A stretch of 64,000 nucleotides of DNA from Siphonodentalium dalli (GCA_032622095.1 CP136063.1:91551980-91615979); one strand, 5' to 3'; numbered from the stretch's first letter, positions 1 to 12,109 are shown. Numbers and translations: made by a program. Notes: a model not told the origin generated them from the sequence alone.

Positions 1-177
1 ACTCGCATATATAAGAGAATGCATTGGCACAGGGCATAACTGTAACTATCACAATGTGGTCAAGGAGCCGGTTCCAATGGTATCCATATTTGTATGGTTC
101 TATTGAGACAGACCGAAGATATTTTAGGCTGTTGAAGCTTTATTTGGCCGGTTTTGGCCGGTTTGTTGGGTAAAGGG
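1..177. mobile_element. piggyBac-like MITE, partial (right part)
   Basis: The segment ends with TGTTGGGTAAAGGG followed by TTAA at 178-181. Read in reverse it matches the left half of the complete element at 59934-60368: the same CCCTTTACCCAACA terminus, the same internal stretch about 145 bases long, and the start of the palindrome (cgcatatataagagaatgca). The left part lies outside the window. TTAA plus a terminus beginning CC is typical of piggyBac-derived elements; no transposase is present. Confidence 0.7.
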
Positions 178-181
178 TTAA

Positions 182-2029
182 CATCCCTCCAAATTATTAC
201 AAGTACATTTCGATGAACACCTAATATTCTCTGACTGAGAGAATCCATTTAGTATACATTGAAAGGGTTAATTCAAGTAGTCTTTTATTTTAATTTGCTG
301 CTCGGAACATTGGCTCGCGAGGTTTTGTCAAATCGGGACAGGAAATCTTTGACATTGATCGTCCATCACGTGACTTCAACTCTTCGTTGATGATTCCGTT
401 CACCGCTCTTTCGAAAATTCTACGTTTCTTCTCTGTTCACTTCGAAGAAATTCGACTGAAATTCACATCATTCTAAGTGTTTGGCTCCCATGCTTTATTT
501 ATCATTTAGAACATTTGGGTTATCTATTAGGCCTACACTGGTGTAAATAGGGTTCGGAGTGACATCTAGCGAATGCGGGAGGAATATATAGGAGAGAATA
601 AAATAGACTGGGCCCTGATTGGTCATTGCAATAGCTTTACAAGTGTGCTGTTTGCATAAAAATCATCACACCTCTTCCCTATGATTTTCCATAGGTAAAA
701 TAGCCATTGGCACAGGAATTGACCCTTTGTAGTGAAGTTTGAATTTTTGGTGTGGTCTAAAATATGACAGTGTTGTTATGCGGTTTTGACACTAGTTACG
801 AAAACACAAGATTTAAAGGCGAATTCCCTGCTAGACGGACATTATTTTTTTGCCAAATGTAAATTTTTCAGATTTAAAGAAAATTTTGGACCAAAAATTT
901 ATATTGCCAACAGTATACGGTAAAACGATGCGGCACTGAAGCCTATGGAAAACATTTACACCAGTGTAACCTAAAGTGATCGGGGAACAACGTATACATA
1001 CGACAACGCATGCTTCCAATTATTCCAAATCGAGGCGAACGTGTGTCCTGTCACAGCATCGCTATGCCAGTGGCACCCAACAAACTATCGCCAAAAGTTC
1101 GCAAAATAAATAGATTCACTAAGGAAAATGATATGATATACACAAAACTGGTGCTATCTAATATGTTAATATGCAAGGTATATAGAACGACCCCGTCATA
1201 ATAGTAAGAATTATATTTTTAATGAATACGGGTGCTTTACATAATCATTATGATATAGTTAAACCTTTATAAATGAACACCATTGATATGAAGTGGGAAG
1301 TAGTAAACATAAACATCGTATTGGCTGCTGACTTCAGAAAAAATCAACACTTGGCTGCATTTAAATGTAAAACTTGATGTGATATTATAATTAACCCAGA
1401 TTACATGTGTATGAGCATGAATTATACACTCAATCAATACATCAATCCATATATGGCTAGTCTATAGTATAGTGAGGTGAAATCAGTTGTCCGCGAAGAC
1501 GACATGACACGTTCAGTCATGTCTGGATTCTGGCCCGCAGAGACAAATGACGCGTTGACGTCATTACGCCGTAACTGCCTTCATTTTGTTAACAAATGAA
1601 ACTGATCTAATATAATATGAACCTATGTAGGACACATGCATAACAACTTACTGTTAATAAATAAATAAATACATCAGTTGTCAATTGCCACATATCAGAA
1701 GTTGTGAAGTAGAAAATTCGTTTCATATCTGATTCCGCGATTTTGTGAAACCACTGCCGGAAGTCACGTGATTTTCTCACGAAAATGTTGTGTGAATAAA
1801 ATTTTCTGCTTCACGGTATACTGTAACTTATATGTGACGTCACAAGTACGCACGCCCGCCTGTTACCTATACACGACCCGAGCTCGGGCGCGCAAGCGCG
1901 CCGAGCGGGGTCGTTATCAGTGCAGTAAAACCGGATCACCGACATCGCAATTCTCCGACAGGTCCACACTTGCCAGGCTCAAAGGCACAAATGGCCTTCT
2001 GTTCGGTATGCTGTTAAAATAGCCACACC
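182..2029. other. No gene recognised; scattered repeats
   Basis: No convincing coding exon was found. The stretch has a short inverted repeat around ACACTGGTGTAAAT (about 535-550 and 953-967) that may bound a ~430-bp MITE, a segment at 685-818 shared with 63642-63768, and a GC-rich patch with a short hairpin near 1870-1915 (ACGACCCGAGC ... GCGGGGTCGT). The reading frames here are short and look incidental. Confidence 0.5.
685..818 (+). repeat. Segment repeated near the other end of the window
   Basis: From TTTCCATAGGTAAAAT to ACACTAGTTACGAAAACACA this matches 63642-63768 in the same orientation with small indels. The shared core includes CATTGGCACAGGAATT, CCTTTGTAGTGAA and GCGGTTTTGACACTAGTTAC. 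It is an interspersed repeat or part of an old segmental duplication; no coding capacity is seen. Confidence 0.75.
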
Positions 2030-2298
2030 CGTTAACACTACCACAAATAGAAAGAATATTAAAATATAGACATATTTTGTTCTTATACCAATAATAAATA
2101 TCGCGTAAATAGTATGTTATTGACAAGTTCGTACGCTGTTTTGTGTGAACAAAAGCCAGGTTCTGTAAAATGTTCGCTTTTGTTTACGCAAAAAAACGTA
2201 CGAACTGGAAAATAACATACTATTTACGCGATAAATATGATTTGTACAAGAACAAAGTGTCTATAGAAATGTTCTTTCCGTTTATGGCGTTTTAAAAC
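1995..2298. mobile_element. Foldback relative of the TTAA MITE family
   Basis: Arms at about 2030-2140 and 2195-2298 are imperfect reverse complements. Their centre is near perfect, including ATCGCGTAAATAGTATGTTA against TAACATACTATTTACGCGAT. The left side (TATGCTGTTAAAATA, then AGAAAGAATA, then TTGTTCTTATACCAAT) matches the TTAA MITE at 61648-62168. Its terminal repeats are missing or degraded, so the boundaries are approximate. Confidence 0.6.
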
Positions 2299-2638
2299 AA
2301 TACTCACCACAAAGGCAATCCGTGCCACTAAAGATACACTTAAATGGAAGTCCATTAACAAAATCAATGTTAAAACGTCTTGAGCACCTACTAGAATTTT
2401 GAAATCTACACTCCAGAGTAATCTCATGTAAAGCCCATTGTTTGTTTACAGTTGAGAGAGCTGGAGGAGGATCACATTCGTTTGGCGGAGAATGTGGGGG
2501 TGTATTATTCCTATTGTTTAGGGCGTGATAGAAGGATTTATCTGCTTCGTTTTCTGTTGAAATTATTAGTTGCCAACAGAACCTCTGTTCTTGTAACCTG
2601 AAGTTCACTTGCTTCGGAAAAAGCTAAAACAAACAAAG

Positions 2639-3001
2639 ATGGCCGGCGGAGACTTCGCGAAGATTTCCATATTCTCAACTCTGACAATGTTAACTATTTT
2701 CGGAGTTAATGCGGAATATTCGAATGACAGGTTCCAAACATTTAAGAAGAGATTTGGTGGCGGGTTTCACGAGGAGATCCGAGCGCGGAGCCGCATTGAA
2801 TGTAGCACTGCCTGTGCACGACATGACCTCTGCAACTCTGCTAATGCCATCAAGGACGGCACCGGATATAGGTGTGTGCTTTCAGCCTACCATACCAGCT
2901 TGAAATCGGACCCTCTTGTGGATTCAGAGAACTCGACATATATGGAAAGAGAGGTCGGTACTAAATGTTATGTGAGGAATAAGCGACGAGTTGTATCCTA
3001 A
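2639..3001 (+). CDS. Secreted PAN/apple-like exon, probably exon 1 of a larger gene
   Basis: The start at 2639 has a good initiation context (aaagATGG) and begins a hydrophobic signal peptide of about 24 residues (SIFSTLTMLTIFGVNA, then EYSND). The mature part has the Cys spacing of a PAN/apple fold: IECSTACARHDLC, then GYRCVLSAY, then TKCY. Read through, the frame stops at 2999-3001 after 120 residues. A strong splice donor, TAT|GTGAGG, lies at 2971/2972 in phase 0 just after the last Cys, so the true exon may end at 2971. An IgGFc-binding exon starts in phase 0 at 5620 on the same strand. PAN/apple modules mediate protein or carbohydrate contacts in secreted and surface proteins. That the two exons form one gene is inference; alternatively this is a small stand-alone secreted protein. 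Confidence 0.6.
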   Translation: MAGGDFAKISIFSTLTMLTIFGVNAEYSNDRFQTFKKRFGGGFHEEIRARSRIECSTACARHDLCNSANAIKDGTGYRCVLSAYHTSLKSDPLVDSENSTYMEREVGTKCYVRNKRRVVS

Positions 3002-3059
3002 AGATGCATTCAGGTTTGGAGGCTAATTATTTACAAAACCTAATTTACGAGGCTCTTCA

Positions 3060-3545
3060 CATGAATATATTCACATTTGACGTGCGAGTGGAACTTTCAC
3101 AACAATATCTCGATCGAGTTCGAAAACGAGGTTTGTCAGACTTTTTAACCTGAGTTACGGCCTTTAGTTTTGTCTAATTTTATTGGCATTTAGCGCGATA
3201 ACTTGAACAAACGTCAACCGATTCCATTCATATTGGGTGTATGGATCTTTCACAACAATAGTTCGATGTTAGTCCTATTTTTTTTTACCTGAGTTACGGC
3301 CCTTAGTTTGTCGGGTTTTAAAAACTAATTTAAGGCCGCTAGTGCGATAACTTAATTGCACAAACGTCAACCGATTCCATTCATATATTGTTTATGGATC
3401 TTTCACAATATCCTGATTGAGTTCAAAAAACAGGTTTGTCCGATTTGTTTTAACCTGAATTATCACCCTTTTTTCTGAGCTATGGTTCCTTAGTTTGTTC
3501 ATTTTTAGTGATTGTTGGTCAGACGGATTCACGATTACGGGCAAA
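3060..3545 (+). repeat. ~155-bp tandem repeat, about three units
   Basis: The phrase AACGTCAACCGATTCCATTC occurs about 153 bases apart (near 3211 and 3365). Each copy is followed by TGGATCTTTCACAA and then text like ACCTGAGTTACGGCCNTTAGTTTGT. A diverged first unit begins near 3085. Related wording occurs at 49790-50290. This matches a noncoding interspersed repeat style common in marine invertebrate genomes. Confidence 0.75.
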
Positions 3546-4670
3546 TAAAATCAAAAAAAAAATCAACGACAGCCATTTTTGATGCGCATCCCTTGTTTGG
3601 TGTTGTAACTGGGTGAAAATAATCCTAAATACAAATCATAAATTAGATTCTTCGGCACAAACAATTTCCAATCTCCTATACTTCCCGCATTGGCCACTCA
3701 TTCGGTTGTTAGCTGTCTTTCTTTGGCAATGGCAACGGACACTACAAATTACATTCAAGATTCTAACATTTGTTCAAATTAACATACTAATAACTAACAA
3801 AACAGTATATATCCAATAGCACAATGGTGTAAACAAATAAAATATAACATTGAAATTTAATAAAGTCATCGTTTAAAATTTGCCGTTGTCACATGTGTAT
3901 AAAGAGTTGGAAAGGTAAGGTGACCCGAATGGATATGGTATAATATGCCAATGGTTGTAAAGTCCATTCCTGTGAGGTATACCCTCATTACGGAGTGAAC
4001 CATGCAACATTTTGGGCGTATCGTAAAAACCCACACAAATTGTTCATGTGCACAGTATCGGTTGTGTTTAAAATTGAGCAGAAGTTTTAAACGTTTATTT
4101 GCTCAGTAGGGTGGCGTGGTAGAAATCTGTTTCTTAAAGATCAATGAATGCACTAACTTTGGTGGATTCCATGATAAAATGGTGTTCGTCCCCTATTGAA
4201 CAGTGAGTGCAATGTGTGCAGACTCGCTCTTCAAATGATTACTGAGACTAAGACTCAGTTTCTATAGGAAGATGATTGTTAGTGCACATAAATTTTGACA
4301 GTAATATAAATCGTGCCCAATGATGCGATATGTTCTACATTGTCCATCATTGATATTTTACTTCGCCATTCGCTTACACATTTACTATCAAGATTATTTC
4401 TAATAAATTATATCCACGTGTGCGTGGCTAAATCTGGCTGATAATGCTGATCCGAAAAGGGGATTTAATGATTACCAAGTGGGAAACACTGGGTTGATCT
4501 TAATCAAATTAACGCTACATGAGCATTCCGAATATACATCGTCAAAAAGAACGTAAGCTATGGTTTAACCCTTTCTATACTAAATTAACATTGAGAGTAG
4601 TTCCATTAGGAACTGTTCAGATAATAACTTTAACAAACGTGAACTTATTACTGAACCTTTACCACCAACA
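3546..4670. other. No gene recognised
   Basis: AT-rich sequence between the PAN exon and the LINE fragment. If the PAN and IgGFc exons are one gene this is intron. No coding exon or further repeat was identified. Confidence 0.4.
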
Positions 4671-5320
4671 ATGACAATCACCAGACAATCTGGACAAATA
4701 AGGGAGGTTTTGCCCGAACATTCATTTCCAAGATTATGGAATGAAACCGAAAGAAAAAAAAAATCAATTGAAAGTCGACAGAACTTTAAAGATCAAACAT
4801 ATGTCAATGTTGTCAACGCTTACGATGCAAACATTAATTGTAAAAGCAAAACATGCAGAGAATGTTTTCCTCCCAAAAACTCATAATTAACTTATATACT
4901 TAACTCCTGAGTAAGAAACCGTCCGAACCGTCGTGAGTGCTGACTACCACGAAATCTCGCTCTTAATGGACCATGTTAATACGATTTATATATCATATAT
5001 GTAGTATCAGTGCTACTTAAGCAAGGTCCACCTTAATATAATTGGATAGTGTTCTTTAATTGCAGTACCCACGCTCACACAACCATACATGTATATATAC
5101 ATAATCCCATAGTTTGGTACTATACATTCCAGTATTTCGTTATTAGCACCTCAACTTGAGGTTATGCCATTGATAAATTACTTATTATAATGACAACAGG
5201 GGTGACAGGAAGACAGCAAATCCTGGTTGTGCCACTCCCTCATAATAATTACACCAGATTGTTGAGTTATTATTTTTGCTTTGTAACATAATAGTTGTGT
5301 GAATAAAACATACCATACCA
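4671..5320 (+). pseudogene. LINE 3' fragment: C-terminal ORF2 remnant plus 3' UTR
   Basis: Translation at 4671-4886 matches the C terminus of the reverse transcriptase ORF of the LINE at 18102-20763: TITRQSG, then EVLPEHSFPRLWNET, then the end CRECFPPKNS. An eight-residue segment is absent relative to the other copy. The 3' UTR also matches (ggtgacaggaagacagc, TGTGTGAATAAAACAT) and ends with a CATACCATACCA simple tail near 5320. It is a 5'-truncated dead copy. Its region near 5013 keeps the empty target site of the MITE that interrupts the other LINE. Confidence 0.85.
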
Positions 5321-5619
5321 TGAATATGAATTCTTCCTCACTTGAATTATTATTTCGTCTGGCTTCCGTCTGCTTTCAGTAACTGAACACCCGTCAAAAT
5401 AAATAATAAACCGTTCCAATGGATATTTCATAACTGAATGGAGAAACAATTTAGTATGGAAATGATTAAATTTATCGACACATTTGCACGTGTAAGACTG
5501 GTTGAAATTTATTGTTTCCTAGTACAGTGGTCACAACATCGCCACCTTACATAATTGGTAGCATCGCAACCCCTTGCAAAGTCCATGTCACAATTCAACG
5601 ATTAATATTTTGGTTTCAG

Positions 5620-6848
5620 ATACAAGTACATGTGCAAGTACGAGATGAAACTATAACGATGGGAGTCTTTGAAAGCTACAACACGCCGGCGACGTACAGC
5701 ATACTTGTTACGACCCACTCGCCAACGGGAGCTTGCGTCGGCATAACCAGCCGAACAACGGAGCACCGATGTCTATTGAGCTGATAGTACCACCAATGGG
5801 ATTCGCGATGGCGGTGATTGACAACAACCTAGTCCCCACGAGAGGTGTCATTGAAACAAAGGCGATCTTGATATCGTCAAATGAAGACATACAAGTTTAT
5901 GGAATGATCAATCGTCCAGATGGAAGTGGTTTGTTTGCAGCTCCCGGGGATACTGAGTTGGGTCAGAACTACATCGTATCCACATGGACTTATGACTCTC
6001 AAATTGTTATTACATCAGGCGGCAACAATACCACGTTGCACATCGAATTGTCACCGACCGCCGACATGATGTATCATGATGTATCATATAGTTCTGGGGA
6101 GATAATCAACATTGAAATGAATAAATTTGACGTTCTCTCCTTGTATTCCGGCTCTGATTTCACAGGGACACATATAGAGTCAAGTACACCTATTTCGGTT
6201 GTGAGCGGCTGTCGATGTGTGAACATAAACACTGCAATGTGCGACACTGTTGTAGAGCAGATGCCACCAGTTGAGAAATGGGTAACCAGGTACATGAACG
6301 TGCACTTCCCGTTTGGAGACAAAGATGATTACTACCAAGTTGTTGCAAGTGAACCAGGCATTTCAGTTTCTGTTGATGGGATAGAAAAGTGGATAAGTCC
6401 ATTTGCAGGTGACATGGAAACATTCACATTCCCTGTCAATGAGTACCACATAATCACAGCATCGAACCCGATCATGTTAACCCTCTTCAGTCCAGATCAA
6501 AGGTCGGATGGTCTCGGAGACCCATTCATGATGACGGTAATCGGACAGAACAGGTACAAAAATGCTTACAATTTCCAAACAGCGGACTGGACCAGCGTTA
6601 CTTATATAAGTTTTCTGTCTGTTGTTGCTAATATGTCGGACCTACCCGGTATGATACTAGACGGACACTCACTCACCACATACGGTATCGACACGAGAAG
6701 ATATCCAGCCTCTCCAGAAGTCATCTGCGTTGAGCTCGAGGTCTACTCCGGTTCACACAGTTTGTACCACTCGAACACAGCTGTGCATTTCGGAGCGTAC
6801 CTGTTTGGAATTGAGGACATGAACGGAGTCGGGACAGTCATTAGATAG
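5620..6848 (+). pseudogene. IgGFc-binding-protein N-terminal domain exon, with one frameshift
   Basis: A polypyrimidine-like tract and AG (ttggtttcAG at 5611-5619) precede an exon reading IQVHVQVRDETITMGVFESY. After the shift the frame runs PNNGAPMSIELIVPPMGF and onward for about 365 residues to a TAG at 6846-6848. The pattern (MGVFESY, then IVPP, then IETKAILISSNEDIQVYG, then TPISVVSGCRC, then HFGAYLFGIEDMNG) is that of the IgGFc-binding N-terminal domain found in mucus and surface proteins of many invertebrates. The two halves are in different frames: one missing C in the C run near 5750 (agcCgaac) would join them. This is either a real inactivating deletion or a homopolymer assembly error. 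A duplicate of the 3' end reads Tyr where this copy has its TAG. The upstream partner may be the exon at 2639. The domain call is firm; intactness is uncertain. Confidence 0.8.
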
Positions 6849-6984
6849 ATTACATATCGAAACTGGACAGACTTCTGCACTAAGCATGAACGAAAATGCA
6901 TTGGTTCCCCTGAGTGGCCCGAACTAAAAAGTGGATGATTCCACAGCCAACGTTAAAGGGTTGGTATAGCAGTTGCTACGAGAG

Positions 6985-7140
6985 TCGTCTGTCTACCACT
7001 CGAACACAGCTGTGTATTTCGGGGCATACCTGTTTGGAATCGATGACATGAACGGAGTCGGAACAGATATTAGATATATTACATATTGGAAGTTGCCAGG
7101 CGTCAGCACCGTACAACAAAGAAATGGCATTGGTTCCTGA
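6985..7140 (+). pseudogene. Partial duplicate of the IgGFc exon 3' end
   Basis: The segment repeats about 6750-6905: CCACTCGAACACAGCTGTG, then GCATACCTGTTTGGAAT, then ACATGAACGGAGTCGG. It reads HSNTAVYFGAYLFGIDDMNG, then VGTDIRYITYWKLPG, and stops at about 7138. Where the main copy has TAG (ATT AGA TAG), this copy has TAT, so the frame continues for about 22 residues. It may be a relic of a tandem gene duplication that preserves the older C-terminal coding sequence. Confidence 0.8.
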
Positions 7141-7530
7141 GTGAATTTATATTCTAAATACAGGGTTAAATAATATAAACCAAACATTGCACACTGGATG
7201 ACGTAATGGCAGTCTTAGTAACGTGTGCTTCTTGCTTTATAGTACTAATAATTTACCATGTACATTCATTGCACTGCTGATCACAAAATATCACCAAAGT
7301 ATCTATACAATTTTAACAGACTTAAAACTCATAAATTCACATTTCCCCTCAGTAATGGAGATACATCCTCCGTTTTGAATAAACGAATTAGGTGGGTTAG
7401 AGTTACATATCTGTTTTCGATCTTTGAGTCGTGTCCTCGACGAGTCAGATGTTGTCTGTTTCATATTATTATATAGATAATTGTAGAAATACTTTTCATA
7501 ACTTTCAATGGTTAATTCCGAGAACATTAA

Positions 7531-7857
7531 CCTCTTCGCTGCTATGGCCGTAACTATTACGGACGTAAAAGTGCACGCCGTGTGCTATATGCTCCGTAGG
7601 TACTACGGACCCACTTCAGCACACTAGCAGTAGGCCATTATACGTAACTGGAACTCAGAAATTGGTGCATCGGAATAACTGTGTCATGAAGTTTCAAACA
7701 GTGTATGACGATTCCATGATTTTGAACGATAATAGCCTTTCAACTGAGTCAGTTTTATGGTTCTTGTGATATTCCCGTTATATTTTCCCATTGGAAAATG
7801 GCAATAACGTCAACAGCACAGCACACGACGTCATAACGTCATTTAGCAGCGCAGAGG
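7531..7857. mobile_element. TTAA-flanked MITE with CCTCTTCGCTGCTA termini
   Basis: TTAA at 7527-7530 and 7858-7861 directly flank inverted termini CCTCTTCGCTGCTA and TAGCAGCGCAGAGG (13 of 14 pairing). The TTAA duplication and a terminus starting CC point to a piggyBac-type non-autonomous element of 327 bp. The interior has no coding frame. Confidence 0.8.
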
Positions 7858-8309
7858 TTAAGGATAATTTGTATATGTACCCGTTAAATGTCGTAACCGT
7901 AATGAACTGCGCCTGTGTGTTGATTATCATGCCGTAAAAGCAGTCACCAGAAAAGACGCCTGGCCGATTCAGAGAATACAAGACTGCATTGACTTAGCAG
8001 CTGGCTTATGTCTTTTTAGTAGTTTTTATTGCACAAATTCGTATCATCAAATTCCTGTATGTAAATCTGACATTTGTAAGAAAGCTTTTGTAACAAAATA
8101 CGATTTGCACGAGTACGTTACTATGCCATACGAAATGTCCAATAGTGCAAGTTGATTTCAACGTACAATGGAGCTCATCTTCCGTGGTTTAGTGGGTTTC
8201 TCTGCTAATCTATAGCGACGACACAGTAGTGGTTGGTAAATTGTTCCAAAATCCGGCATCAATTCGAGGACTGAGGCCTGAAATTTCGCCCAAGTAAATG
8301 TCATTTGTT

Positions 8310-9000
8310 GTGATCAAGTGTAACTTATCTAGGCCATATACTTTCCAACGAGGGTGTTACCTGATCCAAATGTTTCCAAAGTTCTTGACTGGACTGTTCC
8401 AAAGACAGCAAAACAAGTGAAGCAGATCCTATGTCTACTATCGAAGATTTAATAGAGGCTTTTCTGAAATTGCTAAGCATTTAACTGAGCCTACCAGAAG
8501 AATAAAAACTTCGTGTGGTCAGATGTCAGGCAGATTTTGAAACTTGGAAACAAACACTTGTAAGTTCAAAAATGATGGCATGTCCTTTTGACGAAGGCAA
8601 ATACATTTTAGACAGATGCCTCAGATATTTCTATCGGCGCTTAGCTTAGTTAAGTCCAAAATGGCGAGGAAAAGGTCATAGCATACGCTAGTGGAACCCT
8701 GAATGTGCTGAAACGAATTATTACATAACCGACCGTGAGTTCATCGCATTGCGCTATTTCATAGAGTATTTTCGTCAGTAGCTGTTGGGTCGAAAATTGG
8801 AAGTTAGGTCAGTTCAAGCTTTTGTGTGGCTTTTCACTTTAAAGGAACCTAAGGACGAGAATTGCAAGGTGGATTGAAATATTATCAAGTTATGACTTCT
8901 CAATTAGTTATCATAAAGGTAAATCTCACAATAATACGGATGCTAAGTCACGATATGAAAATCCATTTGAATGGGATTGTTCAAAAGACATGTGAGAACC
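8310..9000 (+). pseudogene. Ty3/gypsy pol remnant: RT end to RNase H
   Basis: The conserved RT-to-RNase H path can be read across several frames: VTYLGHILSNEGVT near 8320, YYRRFNRGFSEIAKHL near 8440, ITDRE and IALRYFIEYFRQ with LLGRKLEV near 8720-8810, TLKEPKDE, and finally ARWIEILSSYDFSISY and KGKSHNNTDA near 8865-8950. These are the hallmarks of the Ty3/gypsy RT connection, the RNase H and its C-terminal ALSR motif (here AKSR). Numerous frameshifts and stops show it is dead. Integrase and flanking LTRs were not identified. A purine-rich stretch and ~57-bp imperfect repeats downstream (about 9785-9920) could be LTR-proximal, but that is speculation. Confidence 0.8.
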
Positions 9001-12000
9001 ATTCAGATCTGGGCCTTGGAAAAAGTGTCTCAAACGAGCGGTCGATATGTCAAGTGGGTAGGTAGTCGGCTTCTGGCAGTACCACACAAAGAACTAGACC
9101 CTGGACACAATAATCCAATTATCAGGGCAGTTCAAACTAGGACTGTGTGAAAAACGTACTTCAAATTCAAAGTTCTGTTTCTCAGTCTGATTCTCAAAAT
9201 GCCTCATGTCGTAAGGTGATAAAGAGCGCCATAGAAATGTTTTCAATTATGTGCTTGTTTTTTTCATTTTATGACCCTGTAGTACTTAAATGGTTTTATG
9301 TAGTTTGTAGCTTAGGCTTTACTATGTTTTAGTAATCTGTCTACTGATTCTATTTAGTTCAATTTGATTTATTTATCAATCTGTAATTGTTCGCTCTGCT
9401 TTCTTATTATTTAAAGTTTTAGCTAGTATGCGGGCGGTCTGGTGGAAAGTTCTTAAAGTGTAAATTTCTCTTCTAAAGTAATTTTTAAGCTTTTATCAGA
9501 CATCATTCGTAATTAAAGGAATATGTTATGTTCTCCCATTTAATGGAGACCCACATGTATTTCATCTGAGTATATTAACAATTGAGTTAGAAGCTCACAT
9601 GTAAATCCTACTTAAAAGAAGCTCTGATTTGGATTCACGTGGAATACATTATATTAAATTGTCCTACATATAACCACTTGTAGAAATTTCCATCAGAATT
9701 GTTTTTATTTTACCTCGGGAAGAGATATTTTCAACTAGGTAGTATGGTCTAAGTATCAAGTTATTTATTATCTTTTCATTATGGCTTTTCCAAGGGAGGA
9801 AATTTTCCTTTGACAATTTTATAACTTAAATTAGGAGTTTTTCAAGAGAGGTAATTTTCTCTTGATCACTTTAGTAACTTTAATTATGGTTCTTTCCCAA
9901 GGGGTGTCACTTTCCCTTTAAAGTATAACTAAACGGTTTCATACATTCATCATTATAGTTAGGGTTTATACCAGTTAAACGTTGCACAGTTCTGGCTACC
10001 CGGTATCATCATAGGTAGTGGCTTGATATGTAAAGTGCAATTGGTATAATAGGTACCCAGTGTTTTAACATAAGCTTTTATCCTTATTGGTAGGCACACT
10101 ACCAGGTACTATTCTATTAATGGTATCTAAAGCTAGTTAATTTCATATTTTCATCTTAATTTCATATTTGTTGATAAATTTCATAGTCCTTTTCTTTAAA
10201 CTATTTCAATTAATCGAAGACAGTTTTATGTCTTAAATTTCATTGACTTAGTATGTTGTGCCATTTAACTTTAATAAGTTATTTCCAATCAGTTCAGTTT
10301 TGTGCTGATAGTACAATCAGCTATTCACGGTTATGCTTTTCCATATCGAATCTTAGTAAAACATGAAAGTGCAAAAATCTTTTCATATCTCATAAAATAT
10401 CAGAAGTTAAGTTGTTATAGGTGCACCGGTGTTGGTCTAATTGTATGTTTTGTATCTCATGTGTTGTATATTTGTTTGTCATTTAATTGGTCAGCTTGTA
10501 AATATGTTAAATACTTACTGTCACAACTCTAAAATGTTTCATATTTGTGTAAATGAATTTTCTCACTTAAATAGATTTGGCTCCTTTATTTCAATAAATG
10601 CAATTAGTCATTTAAATAACAGTGGGGGCCATTTGTTATAAACGTAATTGTTCGATCAATTCACTGTTTAGAATATTTGACATTTGTCAATTGTTATAGC
10701 AACATTTTAGCATGTTTGTTTTCTTGTGAATGATCGAATAAAATAAAAGTAGTTTTATTGTGACCGAAATTACCATCCATACATATGATGGGATCCAGGT
10801 ACATTCAGTCACCACAATGCCATACCCAATGGGAATACTCATCTGGGTCCGACACCTGGGTGGTATCAAAGCTACTGACAGGGGTGTACGAGTTTATGGC
10901 TTGGGTTTTTCCGGGAGTTATTTTCAATGATGAGTCAATATATTCTGAAAAGATATTCAAGTTATTGGGTTATCACATAGGTGTTTTGATTCAGGGCCTA
11001 TGTTGATTGATTAGAGTTTAATGTCGCTTTCAGCAACTAATGCCACATCATGACATTGGCAGTTTTAATGGTTGAGGAAATGCGCAAACTTACGGCTAAT
11101 CTGAAAGTGATTTCAATGGCTGCTAAACTCATCGACAATGTGTGACAAACTACTGGCCATCGGCGATTAACCGACAACTCCTCTAGATAACGATTTCGAG
11201 TTATAAAGTCCACGATGGAAACATGTGGATTAGAACCCTCGTCGTCAGCGCTGGACTGAGCCCCACCCCTTCAGGGACTGTGACTGATATTCTAGTGGGA
11301 GGGGAGTGAACTACAAACGTGTGTAGTATGTTACGCAGAAAGTTTATCACTGGGATAAATTTAAATTGTTAAACTCACACAGCCATACCATATAAGTTGA
11401 AAACATGAATATCGCCTTATCCAGGGGTGGAGTAAGCTTCAAAAAAGTGGAGTTGGGTGTCAACATATTTTTGTGAGAGGTTATACAATCAATGCCCCTA
11501 GTCTAGTTAATCTTCACATGGGCCGTCCAACCGTTGGATGGAGATAATATGGGCGATTACATACAAGCACTTGTATATACAATTTGTCAACATATAAGTA
11601 CATATGTATATATAAAGTGGTGAACAGGTGGAGGTCACAAATTTTGCAGGGGCTAAGGTAGTTTTTCTTTCCATGGGACTTTCGGGGGGGGGGGGGGGGG
11701 GTCATCAATGGTATAATCGGTAGAGGTAGAGGTCCTACGCAACACATACATAGCAATTGGAGGAGTTCGGTGCATTATATAGATGACTTTATTTCCTCCG
11801 TAAACGAAGATATAGTGTACAAAATCACATACACATTATTACATAATTATACATTAAACACATTCATTGGCATAATATGCGTGTTGAAACAATATATCGA
11901 AAATGGTTTGAGTATAATTCGCGACGAATACCAGCTATATACAATTGATTGTGGTTGCATAGTACATGTATGCGTCTACATGTTCATTATACATAGCAAG

Positions 12001-12109
12001 TAGACATATGATATACAGTCATAGAGCTATAGATATGCACTCGTATGTTACGCGTACGTATATATCATTTTAATACAGAACTATGGAGGTACAGGCATTA
12101 GTGATGATA
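9001..12109. other. No gene recognised; AT-rich spacer with small repeats
   Basis: No coding exon was supported. Three imperfect ~57-bp units occur at about 9785-9920 (CTTTTCCAAGGGAGGAAATT-like phrases). An 18-base G run is at 11684-11701. Short reading frames here lack domain character. Confidence 0.4.

Noticed and set aside
1860-1915. GC-rich hairpin as a possible terminator or tRNA
   Set aside because: ACGACCCGAGC...GCGGGGTCGT pairs, but no cloverleaf or polymerase III boxes could be arranged; in an animal genome it carries no terminator meaning.
5512-5619. Upstream extension of the IgGFc frame (FPSTVVTTSPPYIIG...)
   Set aside because: It precedes a good splice acceptor at 5618-5619 and lacks domain similarity; read as intron.
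9001-10700. Ty3 integrase and LTRs downstream of the pol remnant
   Set aside because: No HHCC or DDE integrase motifs could be read and no matching pair of LTR sequences was found.
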